This document shows positions 37,941-47,501 of a DNA stretch of 64,000 nucleotides, piece by piece (the first letter of the stretch is position 1; each line of letters begins with the position of its first letter). Under the pieces are notes generated by a model, which ran no database searches, was not told the origin of the DNA, and worked only from the letters and a program-made list of their open reading frames with translations. The stretch covers positions 620,001 through 684,000 of the forward strand of contig NZ_CP017186.1 of assembly GCF_001729745.1 (NCBI RefSeq). Reading direction: 5' to 3'. This DNA comes from Enterobacter hormaechei subsp. hoffmannii (GTDB lineage: Bacteria > Pseudomonadota > Gammaproteobacteria > Enterobacterales > Enterobacteriaceae). The translations under genes and the position numbers were made by a program.

Positions 37941-40403
37941 ATGCGAGTGTTGAAGTTCGGCGGTACATCAGTGGCAAATGCAGAGCGTTTTCTGCGTGTT
38001 GCCGATATCCTGGAAAGTAACGCCAGGCAGGGGCAGGTTGCTACCGTGCTCTCTGCCCCGGCAAAAATCACGAACCACCTGGTGGCGATGATTGAAAAAA
38101 CCATCGGTGGCCAGGATGCACTTCCGAACATCAGCGACGCCGAGCGTATCTTCGCTGAACTGCTTCAGGGGCTGGCAGACGCCCAGCCTGGCTTCCCGCT
38201 GGCGCAGCTGAAAACCACCGTTGAACTCGAATTTGCCCAGATTAAACACGTTCTTCACGGTATCAGCCTGCTGGGTCAATGTCCGGACAGCATCAACGCG
38301 GCGCTAATTTGCCGGGGTGAAAAACTCTCTATCGCCATCATGGCAGGCGTGCTGGAAGCGCGCGGTCATCACGTGACGGTCATCGATCCGGTTGAAAAAC
38401 TGCTGGCTGTGGGACACTACCTTGAATCCACCGTCGACATTGCCGAGTCGACACGCCGCATTGCGGCGAGCAAAATCCCGTCTGACCACATGATCCTGAT
38501 GGCAGGCTTCACCGCCGGTAACGAGAAGGGCGAACTGGTGGTGCTGGGGCGTAACGGCTCTGACTACTCCGCTGCCGTGCTGGCGGCCTGTTTACGTGCA
38601 GACTGTTGTGAGATCTGGACTGACGTTGATGGTGTATATACCTGTGACCCGCGCCAGGTGCCGGACGCCAGGCTGTTGAAGTCGATGTCGTACCAGGAAG
38701 CGATGGAGCTTTCCTACTTCGGCGCCAAAGTGCTTCACCCACGTACCATCTCCCCGATTGCCCAGTTCCAGATCCCTTGCCTGATTAAAAATACCGGTAA
38801 TCCGCAGGCGCCGGGTACGCTGATTGGCGCCAGCGCTGATGAAGATGACCTGCCGGTAAAAGGCATTTCGAACCTTAATAACATGGCGATGTTCAGCGTC
38901 TCTGGCCCGGGTATGAAAGGTATGGTTGGCATGGCGGCACGCGTATTTGCGGCCATGTCCCGTAACGGGATCTCCGTGGTGCTGATCACGCAGTCTTCTT
39001 CCGAATACAGCATCAGCTTCTGCGTCCCGCAGGGCGATTGCCTGCGCGCCCGTCGCGCGCTGGAAGAAGAGTTCTACCTGGAGCTGAAAGAAGAGCTGCT
39101 GGAGCCGCTCTCTATTCAGGAGCGTCTGGCCGTGATCTCCGTGGTAGGCGACGGCATGCGCACCCTGCGCGGAATCTCCGCCAAATTCTTTGCCGCCCTG
39201 GCGCGGGCCAATATCAATATCGTGGCGATTGCCCAGGGCTCATCAGAGCGTTCAATTTCCGTTGTCGTGGATAACGATGACGCCACTACCGGCGTGCGCG
39301 TGGTGCATCAGATGCTGTTCAACACCGACCAGGTGATTGAGCTGTTCCTGGTGGGCGTCGGCGGCGTCGGCGGCGCGCTGCTGGAGCAGGTAAAGCGCCA
39401 GCAGGAGTGGCTTAAGAAGAAACATATCGATTTGCGCGTCTGCGGAATTGCGAACTCGAAAGCGTTGCTGACTAACGTCCACGGTCTGAACCTGGAAAAC
39501 TGGCAGGCGGAACTGGAAGAGGCGAAAGAGCCGTTCAACCTGGGTCGTCTGATCCGTCTGGTGAAAGAGTATCACCTGCTTAACCCGGTGATCGTCGACT
39601 GTACCTCCAGCCAGGCTGTGGCCGATCAGTACGCGGATTTCCTGCGCGAAGGTTTCCATGTGGTGACGCCGAACAAAAAGGCCAACACCTCGTCGATGGA
39701 TTACTATCACCAGCTGCGTCTGGCGGCGAGCAAGTCGCGCCGCAAGTTTCTGTATGACACCAACGTGGGCGCGGGCCTGCCGGTCATCGAGAACCTGCAA
39801 AACCTGCTGAACGCGGGCGACGAACTACAGCGTTTCTCCGGCATCCTCTCCGGCTCCCTGTCGTTTATCTTCGGCAAGCTGGACGAAGGGATGAGCCTGT
39901 CGGAAGCCACCCGCGCCGCGCGCGAGCTGGGCTACACCGAGCCGGATCCGCGCGACGACCTCTCCGGTATGGATGTGGCGCGTAAGCTGCTGATCCTGGT
40001 GCGCGAAACCGGCCGCGAGCTGGAGCTTTCGGATATCGTGATTGAGCCGGTGCTGCCAGCAGAATTTGATGACAGCGGCGACGTCAGCGCTTTTATGGCC
40101 AGGTTGCCGCAGCTTGACGACGCCTTTGCCGCCCGCGTTGCGAAAGCCCGTGATGAAGGTAAGGTATTGCGCTATGTTGGCAATATTGAAGAAGACGGCG
40201 TCTGCCGCGTGAAGATTGCCGAAGTGGATGGCAACGATCCGCTGTACAAGGTGAAAAACGGCGAGAACGCCCTGGCGTTCTACAGCCATTATTATCAGCC
40301 ACTGCCGCTGGTACTTCGCGGCTATGGCGCAGGGAATGATGTGACGGCGGCGGGCGTGTTTGCCGATCTGCTGCGTACCCTGTCATGGAAGTTAGGAGTT
40401 TAA
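37941..40403 (+). CDS. thrA: ThrA, aspartokinase I / homoserine dehydrogenase I
   Basis: An 820-residue bifunctional enzyme for steps one and three of threonine synthesis. N-terminal aspartokinase ([13 protein letters not shown]), a central pair of ACT domains (about 315-460) for threonine feedback, and a C-terminal homoserine dehydrogenase starting with the NADP loop [13 protein letters not shown] (near 470). All parts are intact. First structural gene behind the attenuator; thrB starts two bases after its stop codon. Confidence 0.98.
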   Translation: MRVLKFGGTSVANAERFLRVADILESNARQGQVATVLSAPAKITNHLVAMIEKTIGGQDALPNISDAERIFAELLQGLADAQPGFPLAQLKTTVELEFAQIKHVLHGISLLGQCPDSINAALICRGEKLSIAIMAGVLEARGHHVTVIDPVEKLLAVGHYLESTVDIAESTRRIAASKIPSDHMILMAGFTAGNEKGELVVLGRNGSDYSAAVLAACLRADCCEIWTDVDGVYTCDPRQVPDARLLKSMSYQEAMELSYFGAKVLHPRTISPIAQFQIPCLIKNTGNPQAPGTLIGASADEDDLPVKGISNLNNMAMFSVSGPGMKGMVGMAARVFAAMSRNGISVVLITQSSSEYSISFCVPQGDCLRARRALEEEFYLELKEELLEPLSIQERLAVISVVGDGMRTLRGISAKFFAALARANINIVAIAQGSSERSISVVVDNDDATTGVRVVHQMLFNTDQVIELFLVGVGGVGGALLEQVKRQQEWLKKKHIDLRVCGIANSKALLTNVHGLNLENWQAELEEAKEPFNLGRLIRLVKEYHLLNPVIVDCTSSQAVADQYADFLREGFHVVTPNKKANTSSMDYYHQLRLAASKSRRKFLYDTNVGAGLPVIENLQNLLNAGDELQRFSGILSGSLSFIFGKLDEGMSLSEATRAARELGYTEPDPRDDLSGMDVARKLLILVRETGRELELSDIVIEPVLPAEFDDSGDVSAFMARLPQLDDAFAARVAKARDEGKVLRYVGNIEEDGVCRVKIAEVDGNDPLYKVKNGENALAFYSHYYQPLPLVLRGYGAGNDVTAAGVFADLLRTLSWKLGV

Positions 40404-40404
40404 G

Positions 40405-41334
40405 ATGGTTAAAGTATATGCCCCGGCTTCCAGCGCCAATATGAGCGTCGGATTTGACGTGCTGGGCGCGGCGGTCACGCCAGTGGATGGTTCGCTGCTG
40501 GGCGATACGGTAACGGTTGAGGCGGCAGAGCGCTTCAGCCTGAATAACGTCGGCCGTTTTGCCAGCAAGCTGCCGCCTGAACCGCGTGAGAATATCGTTT
40601 ATCAGTGCTGGGAACGCTTCTGTCAGGAGATCGGTAAAAACGTGCCGGTCGCCATGACGCTGGAAAAGAGCATGCCGATTGGTTCGGGACTCGGCTCCAG
40701 CGCCTGCTCGGTGGTCGCCGCGCTGGTGGCGATGAATGAGCACTGCGGCAAGCCGCTGAACAACAGCCGCTTGCTGGCGCTGATGGGCGAGCTGGAAGGG
40801 CGCATCTCCGGCAGCATTCATTATGATAACGTGGCGCCGTGCTTCCTTGGCGGCATGCAGCTGATGATTGAAGAAAATGGCATCATCAGCCAGCAGGTGC
40901 CAGGGTTTGATGAGTGGCTGTGGGTGCTTGCCTATCCGGGCATTAAGGTTTCTACCGCCGAAGCGCGTGCGATCCTGCCGGCGCAGTATCGTCGTCAGGA
41001 CTGTATCGCCCACGGGCGTCATCTGGCGGGCTTTATTCATGCCTGCTATACCCGACAGCCGCAGCTGGCGGCGAAACTGATGAAAGACGTTATTGCCGAG
41101 CCGTATCGCACGAAGCTGCTGCCGGGCTTTAACGAAGCGCGACAGGCATCCATGGATATCGGCGCACAGGCGTGCGGCATCTCCGGCTCCGGCCCAACGC
41201 TGTTCGCCTTATGCGACAAGCCAGACACCGCGCAGCGCGTGGCGGACTGGCTCTCTAAACACTACCTGCAAAATCAGGAAGGCTTTGTTCATATTTGCCG
41301 TCTGGACACGGCTGGCGCACGAGTACTGGGATAA
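40405..41334 (+). CDS. thrB: ThrB, homoserine kinase
   Basis: A 309-residue GHMP kinase that phosphorylates homoserine with ATP. The phosphate loop [10 protein letters not shown] is at 91-100; the C-terminal GHMP motif is [12 protein letters not shown]. Immediately follows thrA and precedes thrC by three bases, so translation is probably coupled. Confidence 0.98.
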   Translation: MVKVYAPASSANMSVGFDVLGAAVTPVDGSLLGDTVTVEAAERFSLNNVGRFASKLPPEPRENIVYQCWERFCQEIGKNVPVAMTLEKSMPIGSGLGSSACSVVAALVAMNEHCGKPLNNSRLLALMGELEGRISGSIHYDNVAPCFLGGMQLMIEENGIISQQVPGFDEWLWVLAYPGIKVSTAEARAILPAQYRRQDCIAHGRHLAGFIHACYTRQPQLAAKLMKDVIAEPYRTKLLPGFNEARQASMDIGAQACGISGSGPTLFALCDKPDTAQRVADWLSKHYLQNQEGFVHICRLDTAGARVLG

Positions 41335-41337
41335 CGA

Positions 41338-42624
41338 ATGAAACTCTACAACCTTAAAGATCATAACGAGCAGGTCAGCTTTGCGCAGGCGGTAACGCAG
41401 GGTTTGGGCAAAAATCAGGGGCTGTTCTTCCCCCACGACCTGCCGGAATTTCAACTGACTGAAATCGATGAACTGCTTAAGCAGGACTTTGTCACCCGCA
41501 GCACCAAAATTCTGTCTGCGTTTATTGGTGACGAAATCCCGCAGGAGCTGCTCGAAGAGCGCGTGCGCGCGGCGTTTGCTTTCCCGGCCCCGGTGAAGCA
41601 GGTGGAGCCTGACGTTGGCTGTCTGGAGCTGTTCCACGGCCCGACGCTGGCGTTCAAAGATTTCGGCGGTCGCTTCATGGCGCAGATGCTGACCCACATC
41701 AGCGGCGACAAACCGGTGACCATCCTGACCGCGACCTCAGGTGATACCGGTGCGGCGGTGGCTCATGCGTTCTACGGCCTGAAAAACGTCCGCGTGGTGA
41801 TCCTCTATCCGAAAGGCAAAATCAGCCCGCTTCAGGAAAAACTGTTCTGCACTCTTGGGGGCAACATTGAAACCGTGGCGATCGACGGCGATTTCGATGC
41901 CTGCCAGGCGCTGGTGAAGCAGGCCTTTGATGACGAAGAGCTGAAGGCGGCGCTGGGGCTGAACTCTGCCAACTCCATCAACATCAGCCGTCTGCTGGCG
42001 CAGATCTGCTACTACTTCGAAGCGGTGGCCCAGCTGCCGCAGGACGCGCGCAATCAGCTGGTAGTTTCTGTGCCAAGCGGGAACTTCGGCGATCTGACGG
42101 CGGGCCTGCTGGCGAAATCACTCGGCCTGCCGGTGAAGCGCTTTATCGCCGCTACCAACGCCAACGACACCGTGCCGCGTTTCCTGAAGGACGGAAAATG
42201 GGCGCCGAACGCGACGCAGGCCACGCTCTCCAATGCGATGGATGTGTCACAGCCTAACAACTGGCCGCGTGTGGAAGAGCTGTTCCGCCGTAAGGTCTGG
42301 CGTCTGGGCGACCTGGGCTACGCAGCGGTGACGGACGAAACCACGAAAGCCACCATGCGCGAGCTGAAAGCGGTGGGCTATACCTCTGAGCCGCACGCGG
42401 CGATTGCCTATCGTGCCTTGCGCGATCAGCTTCAACCGGGTGAGTATGGCCTGTTCCTCGGTACCGCCCATCCGGCCAAGTTCAAAGAGAGCGTGGAAGC
42501 GATCCTGGGTGAAACGCTGCCGCTGCCAAAAGAGCTGGCCGAGCGCGCCGACCTGCCGTTGCTGTCCCATGAGCTGCCCGCAGACTTTGCCGCACTGCGT
42601 AAGCTGATGATGACCCGAGCGTGA
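41338..42624 (+). CDS. thrC: ThrC, threonine synthase
   Basis: A 428-residue PLP enzyme converting O-phosphohomoserine to threonine. Lys107 in LAFKDFGGR carries the cofactor; TATSGDTGAAVAHAF and SVPSGNFGDLTAG are phosphate- and PLP-contact loops. Last gene of the operon; ends in a REP pair that likely protects the mRNA and may stop transcription. Confidence 0.98.
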   Translation: MKLYNLKDHNEQVSFAQAVTQGLGKNQGLFFPHDLPEFQLTEIDELLKQDFVTRSTKILSAFIGDEIPQELLEERVRAAFAFPAPVKQVEPDVGCLELFHGPTLAFKDFGGRFMAQMLTHISGDKPVTILTATSGDTGAAVAHAFYGLKNVRVVILYPKGKISPLQEKLFCTLGGNIETVAIDGDFDACQALVKQAFDDEELKAALGLNSANSINISRLLAQICYYFEAVAQLPQDARNQLVVSVPSGNFGDLTAGLLAKSLGLPVKRFIAATNANDTVPRFLKDGKWAPNATQATLSNAMDVSQPNNWPRVEELFRRKVWRLGDLGYAAVTDETTKATMRELKAVGYTSEPHAAIAYRALRDQLQPGEYGLFLGTAHPAKFKESVEAILGETLPLPKELAERADLPLLSHELPADFAALRKLMMTRA

Positions 42625-42631
42625 GTTTATT

Positions 42632-42662
42632 GCCCGGTGGCGGCTACGCCTTACCGGGCCTG
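42632..42662. repeat. REP element after thrC (first of a pair)
   Basis: GCCCGGTGGCGGCTACGCC, then TTACCGGGCCTG. With the next element it forms a BIME of two REPs in opposite orientation. Confidence 0.85.
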
Positions 42663-42677
42663 GAACATTTCAGAAAG

Positions 42678-42714
42678 TAGGCCGGGTAAGGCGAAGCCGC
42701 CACCCGGCTTTTTT
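42678..42714. repeat. REP element after thrC (second of a pair), terminator-like
   Basis: GTAGGCCGGGTAAGGCG, then AAGCCGCCACCCGGC, directly followed by TTTTTT, so it may double as the thr operon terminator. Confidence 0.85.
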
Positions 42715-42872
42715 ATGGAGAAAATAAGGAGAAAAACAGCAGGAAAAAAGCAGAAATTCCCAATAAATGCGGTCACTTAGGGTTTAGGATTGCAGAGAAT
42801 AACATCCACCGTTCCCATCACGTACTCTCCTTACATCGGCCCACGTTGGGCAAGAAGAATAAGGAGTCACCT

Positions 42873-43160
42873 ATGTCTACACTGAAACCTGCACTTATCG
42901 CGCTTTCACTGATGCTGGTCGCTCCCATGGCGGTGCAGGCAGCTGAGATCACCCTCGTCCCTGCGGTAAAACTGCAAATTGGCGATCGGGATAATAACGG
43001 ACACTACTGGGATGGCGGCCGCTGGCGCGACCATGACTGGTGGAAAGCGCACTATGACTGGCGCGATAACCACTGGCGTCCGCACGATGAACATCGCGAT
43101 CGTCACGATCATCACCGTCATGACGATCATCGCCCGGGGCCGGACCGGAAGCACCATTAA
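42873..43160 (+). CDS. yaaX: YaaX, secreted DUF2502 protein
   Basis: A 95-residue exported protein: signal peptide [23 protein letters not shown], then [26 protein letters not shown] and a tail very rich in His, Asp and Arg ([15 protein letters not shown]). Family DUF2502; E. coli yaaX holds the same place after thrC. AAGGAG lies eight bases before the ATG at 42873. Function unknown. The His/Asp tail could bind metal ions in the periplasm, but this is only inference. Confidence 0.88.
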   Translation: MSTLKPALIALSLMLVAPMAVQAAEITLVPAVKLQIGDRDNNGHYWDGGRWRDHDWWKAHYDWRDNHWRPHDEHRDRHDHHRHDDHRPGPDRKHH

Positions 43161-43164
43161 TACA

Positions 43165-43190
43165 AACCCCGCCAGCTGGCGGGGTTGTCT
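43165..43190. terminator. Terminator after yaaX
   Basis: Stem AACCCCGCC / GGCGGGGTT with an AGCT loop, then GTCTTTTATT; lies between convergent yaaX and yaaA. Confidence 0.85.
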
Positions 43191-43191
43191 T

Positions 43192-43965
43192 TTATTGCTC
43201 GTGACGCTTAAACACCAGCTCGTTTTTTCCTGACGATGCCTCGTCGAAGAAATACCCTTCACTGTTAAAGCCAGTGAGCTGCTCTGGCTTCGTCAGGCGG
43301 TTTTGAATGATGAAGCGGCTCATCAGACCGCGCGCTTTTTTGGCGTAGAAGCTGATCACTTTAAATTTGCCGTTTTTCTCGTCGAGGAACACCGGCTTGA
43401 TAATGTCCGCATCCAGCTTTTTCGGCTTCACCGATTTGAAGTACTCATCGGAGGCCAGGTTGATCACCACGTTGTCCCCCTGGGCTTGCAGCGCCGCGTT
43501 AAGCTTATTGGTAATGACATCGCCCCAGAACTGGTACAGATCTTTGCCTTTGGCATTTTCCAGGCGGATACCCATCTCCAGACGATATGGCTGCATCAGA
43601 TCCAGCGGGCGCAGCACCCCGTACAGGCCGGATAACATGCGCAGATGCTGCTGGGCAAAATCGAAATCGGCTTCGCTAAACGTTTCTGCTTGCAGGCCAG
43701 TGTAGACGTCACCTTTGAAGGCCAACAGCGCCTGGCGGGCGTTAGCGGGCGTGAAGTCAGGCTGCCACTCGTGAAAACGGGTGGCGTTCAGGTCGGCGAG
43801 TTTATCACTGATGCTCATCAGCGAAGCGATTTGCGGAGCCGAAAGCTTACGCGCCTCGTGGATCAGCTGTTGCGAGTAGTCCAGCAATTCCGGCTGGGTA
43901 TAACGCTCAGTGGCGAGCGGGCTCTGGTAGTCGAGCGTTTTGGCAGGTGAAATCAGAATCAGCAT
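43192..43965 (-). CDS. yaaA: YaaA, peroxide-stress DNA-binding protein
   Basis: A 257-residue member of the DUF328/YaaA family. E. coli YaaA is induced by OxyR and lowers free iron during peroxide stress, and its structure shows a DNA-binding fold. The opening [17 protein letters not shown] and the [13 protein letters not shown] core are typical. Monocistronic, between yaaX and yaaJ as in E. coli. Confidence 0.95.
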   Translation of the reverse strand: MLILISPAKTLDYQSPLATERYTQPELLDYSQQLIHEARKLSAPQIASLMSISDKLADLNATRFHEWQPDFTPANARQALLAFKGDVYTGLQAETFSEADFDFAQQHLRMLSGLYGVLRPLDLMQPYRLEMGIRLENAKGKDLYQFWGDVITNKLNAALQAQGDNVVINLASDEYFKSVKPKKLDADIIKPVFLDEKNGKFKVISFYAKKARGLMSRFIIQNRLTKPEQLTGFNSEGYFFDEASSGKNELVFKRHEQ

Positions 43966-44031
43966 ATCCAGTCCTTGCAGGAAATTTAGAGCGACTTTAA
44001 CAAAAAATCGCCCTGAATTGATCGATAGCTG

Positions 44032-45465
44032 TTATTGCCGCGGCAAATCATCCCAGGTGCCAGGAGCAATTTGTGATTCGATTTCGGGATAGCGTGAGGC
44101 GTCAAAGACGGGCTGTACGCCGAGCTTGCGCTGACGCAGATAATCGCGCGCGATCAGCGCTACAACCGGTGAAAGAAGCAAAATTGCCGTCAAATTGGTG
44201 ATGGCCATCAGCGCCATAATGACATCCGCCAGTTGCCAGATCATCGGCATGCTGAGCAGGCAACCGACAAATACCATGGCCAGCACACCCGCGCGAAGGA
44301 TGTTGCGGGCCAGACGCGAGTCAACTTTCAGGAAAATAAGGTTGTTCTCGGCATAGATATAGTTCACCACAATAGAACTGAAGGCAAAAAGCCCCACGAC
44401 AAGGGCGACAAGGCCTGCGCCCCAACCGCCGACGAGGGAGACCAGCGCCTGTTGTACCCAGTGAATGCCTGCTGTACTGCCGGATGGATGTTCAACGGCG
44501 CCGGACAGCAACATTATCATCGCACTGGCGGAGCAGATAACAATGGTGTCTGTGAAGACGCCAATCATCTGTACAATGCCCTGCGCGGCGGGATGCGGGG
44601 GCCAGGATGCGGCCGCTGCGGCGGCATTCGGCGTGGAGCCCATTCCCGCCTCGTTGGAGAACATGCCTCGCTGAAAACCCGCAGTGAGCGCCTGGCTAAG
44701 GGTGTAACCCAGCGCGCCGGAAGCCGCTTCGCGCCAGCCGAACGCGCTTTGGAAAATGGTGACGATGACGTTCGGCACTTCGTCGATATGTATCGCGCAT
44801 ACCAACAGGCTGGTTGACACCCACAGCAGCGCCATCAGCGGAACCAGCCACTGCATCAGGCGGGCTACCCCTCTCAGCCCGGTCACAATGGTCAGCAGGG
44901 TGAGAAGGGCAAGCGCGCTGCCCGTCAGCCACTCCGGACAATTGAAGGCAAAGCGCAGCGCGTGGGCGACGGAATTAGCCTGAACGGTATTGAAAATAAG
45001 ACCATAGGCCATCAGTAAAAAGATTGAGAACAGGACGCCCATCCAGCGCATTCCCAGTCCGCGAGCCATATACCAGGCGGGGCCGCCGCGAAATTGACCG
45101 TTGCCGTCTTTTTCTTTGTAGAGCTGCGCAAGCGAGCATTCAGCAAAGGAGGTGGCCATACCGATAATCGCCGTCACCCACATCCAGAATACCGCGCCCG
45201 GACCGCCCGCGCCGATTGCCAGCGCGACACCGGCCAGGTTACCGCTGCCGACGCGCGCGGCCAGGCTGGTACAGAGCGCCTGAAATGAGGTCAGGCCGCC
45301 CGGCTGTGGTGTGACGCTGTTTTTCAGACTTCTGCCAAATTTGCGAATATAGCGAAACTGAATCAGTCCGCTGCGCCACGTAAACCAGATACCTGCTCCT
45401 GAAAGCAGGTATATCATGATTGAACCCCAGAGAACTTCGTTAATAAAGAAAAAGAAATCAGGCAC
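44032..45465 (-). CDS. yaaJ: YaaJ, sodium:alanine/glycine symporter family transporter
   Basis: A 477-residue transporter of the AGCS family with about ten membrane spans. Family motifs: GGLTSFQALCTSLAARVGSGNLAGVALA and FSNEAGMGSTPNAAAAA. It should import alanine or glycine with sodium; the E. coli protein has not been fully characterised. The GTG at 45465 (MPDFFFFIN) agrees with E. coli and has GAGGGA upstream; an in-frame TTG at 45489 lies before that site. Confidence 0.92.
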   Translation of the reverse strand: MPDFFFFINEVLWGSIMIYLLSGAGIWFTWRSGLIQFRYIRKFGRSLKNSVTPQPGGLTSFQALCTSLAARVGSGNLAGVALAIGAGGPGAVFWMWVTAIIGMATSFAECSLAQLYKEKDGNGQFRGGPAWYMARGLGMRWMGVLFSIFLLMAYGLIFNTVQANSVAHALRFAFNCPEWLTGSALALLTLLTIVTGLRGVARLMQWLVPLMALLWVSTSLLVCAIHIDEVPNVIVTIFQSAFGWREAASGALGYTLSQALTAGFQRGMFSNEAGMGSTPNAAAAAASWPPHPAAQGIVQMIGVFTDTIVICSASAMIMLLSGAVEHPSGSTAGIHWVQQALVSLVGGWGAGLVALVVGLFAFSSIVVNYIYAENNLIFLKVDSRLARNILRAGVLAMVFVGCLLSMPMIWQLADVIMALMAITNLTAILLLSPVVALIARDYLRQRKLGVQPVFDASRYPEIESQIAPGTWDDLPRQ

Positions 45466-45727
45466 TAACGTCCCTCTTGTTGATGCCAACGTGAATATGT
45501 AAGCGCTACCACTGATTGTGCATGCTGTTACTTAGCAGCCTGTTAATATTCTGAGTTTATCATACTCTGCCTAAGCGCACTGTCTGCGGTTGCGCTGCCT
45601 CTCACTCGTGTTATCATCAGGGCAGACCGGTTACATCCCCCTAACAAGTAAACCTGTCATTTTTCCGCTGCTGGCAGGCTGTCGGTAGTGTGAATTATCC
45701 AGGGAACGTTAAAAGAGAAACACTATC

Positions 45728-46681
45728 ATGACGGATAAATTGACCTCCCTTCGTCAGTTCACCACTGTCGTCGCTGACACCGGAGATATTGCGGCAATGA
45801 AGCTGTACCAGCCGCAGGATGCTACAACCAACCCTTCTCTGATCCTTAACGCCGCGCAGATCCCTGAGTATCGCAAACTGATCGACGAGGCGGTGACCTG
45901 GGCAAAAGCACAGAGCAATGACCGCGCGCAGCAGGTTGTGGATGCGACTGACAAACTGGCAGTAAACATCGGTCTGGAAATCCTGAAGCTCGTTCCTGGC
46001 CGTATCTCTACTGAAGTTGATGCTCGCCTGTCCTACGACACCGAAGCGTCTATTGCCAAAGCAAAACGCCTGATCAAACTGTACAACGATGCGGGCATCA
46101 GCAACGACCGTATCCTGATCAAACTGGCCTCTACCTGGCAGGGCATTCGCGCCGCTGAACAGCTGGAAAAAGAAGGGATCAACTGTAACCTGACTCTGCT
46201 GTTCTCCTTCGCACAGGCGCGTGCATGTGCCGAAGCTGGCGTATACCTGATTTCTCCGTTTGTGGGCCGTATTCTGGACTGGTACAAAGCCAACACCGAC
46301 AAGAAAGAGTATGCGGCGTCTGAAGATCCAGGCGTGATTTCCGTGACGGAAATCTACGAATACTACAAACAGCACGGCTATGAGACCGTTGTTATGGGCG
46401 CAAGCTTCCGTAACGTCGGTGAAATCATTGAGCTGGCTGGCTGTGACCGCCTGACCATCGCCCCTGCGCTGCTGAAAGAGCTGGCAGAAAGCGAAGGAGC
46501 TATCGAGCGTAAACTGTCCTACACCGGTGAAGTGAAAGCGCGCCCAGAGCGCATCACCGAGTCCGAGTTCCTGTGGCAGCACAACCAGGATCCAATGGCC
46601 GTAGATAAACTGGCGGACGGTATCCGTAAGTTTGCTATCGACCAGGAAAAACTGGAAAAAATGATCGGCGACCTGCTGTAA
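45728..46681 (+). CDS. talB: TalB, transaldolase B
   Basis: A 317-residue TIM-barrel enzyme of the pentose phosphate pathway that moves a dihydroxyacetone unit between sugar phosphates. Schiff-base Lys132 is in [11 protein letters not shown]; Asp17 and the TTNPSLI motif complete the active site. Length equals E. coli TalB. Divergent from yaaJ, with its own terminator. Confidence 0.97.
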   Translation: MTDKLTSLRQFTTVVADTGDIAAMKLYQPQDATTNPSLILNAAQIPEYRKLIDEAVTWAKAQSNDRAQQVVDATDKLAVNIGLEILKLVPGRISTEVDARLSYDTEASIAKAKRLIKLYNDAGISNDRILIKLASTWQGIRAAEQLEKEGINCNLTLLFSFAQARACAEAGVYLISPFVGRILDWYKANTDKKEYAASEDPGVISVTEIYEYYKQHGYETVVMGASFRNVGEIIELAGCDRLTIAPALLKELAESEGAIERKLSYTGEVKARPERITESEFLWQHNQDPMAVDKLADGIRKFAIDQEKLEKMIGDLL

Positions 46682-46690
46682 TCATTCTGC

Positions 46691-46717
46691 GTGACCGGGT
46701 TCCCGGTCACGCCTCTT
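46691..46717 (+). terminator. Terminator after talB
   Basis: Stem GTGACCGGG / CCCGGTCAC with a TT turn, followed by GCCTCTTTCC; the T-run is weak. Confidence 0.65.
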
Positions 46718-46791
46718 TCCCCCGCCTCTGTCTGATTTTTCTCTCTGCGTGTATCATTCCCTTTAATCAGTACTTTTTGAATGGAATGGAT

Positions 46792-47379
46792 ATGAATACC
46801 TTACGCATCGGCTTAGTGTCGATTTCTGACCGCGCCTCCAGCGGTGTTTATCAGGATAAAGGCATCCCTGCTCTGGAAGCGTGGCTGGGCAGCGCGCTCA
46901 CTACCCCGTTTGAGATCCAGACTCGCCTGATCCCGGACGAGCAGCCGATCATCGAGCAGACCCTGTGTGAGCTGGTGGATGAGATGAGCTGCCACCTTGT
47001 GCTGACGACGGGCGGAACCGGCCCCGCGCGCCGCGATGTAACGCCGGACGCGACGCTGGCTATCGCCGATCGTGAAATGCCGGGCTTCGGTGAACAGATG
47101 CGCCAGATCAGTCTACACTTTGTCCCGACGGCCATTCTTTCCCGTCAGGTCGGGGTGATCCGCAAACAGGCGCTGATCCTGAACCTGCCGGGGCAGCCGA
47201 AGTCGATAAAAGAAACGCTGGAAGGAGTAAAAGCCGAAGACGGCAGCGTTATCGTCCACGGTATCTTTGCAAGTGTACCGTATTGTATACAACTGCTTGA
47301 CGGTCCGTACGTGGAAACTGACGACAACGTGGTAGCAGCATTTCGCCCTAAAAGCGCTCGCCGCGAAACAATCTCCTGA
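46792..47379 (+). CDS. mog: Mog, molybdopterin adenylyltransferase
   Basis: A 195-residue enzyme that adenylylates molybdopterin before MoeA inserts molybdenum. The MoCF_biosynth signature TTGGTGPARRDVTPDAT is intact. The ATG at 46792 gives the E. coli N-terminus MNTLRIGLVSISDR; a start five codons earlier is possible but unconserved. An MHS-type transporter follows, unlike E. coli where satP comes next. Confidence 0.96.
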   Translation: MNTLRIGLVSISDRASSGVYQDKGIPALEAWLGSALTTPFEIQTRLIPDEQPIIEQTLCELVDEMSCHLVLTTGGTGPARRDVTPDATLAIADREMPGFGEQMRQISLHFVPTAILSRQVGVIRKQALILNLPGQPKSIKETLEGVKAEDGSVIVHGIFASVPYCIQLLDGPYVETDDNVVAAFRPKSARRETIS

Positions 47380-47501
47380 AAATGCTTTAAATGTGACATT
47401 AGCGCCAGCCGCAGTAGCGTGTAAATGGATTTACGATATAGTAATTTTTTCTTTACGATTGCTGTAAAAAATAATCCACAACACATGCACAATGGTTCGC
47501 T

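Noticed and set aside
42715..42872. Possible small RNA in the thrC-yaaX gap
   Set aside because: No clear promoter plus terminator pair, apart from the REP and the yaaX leader.
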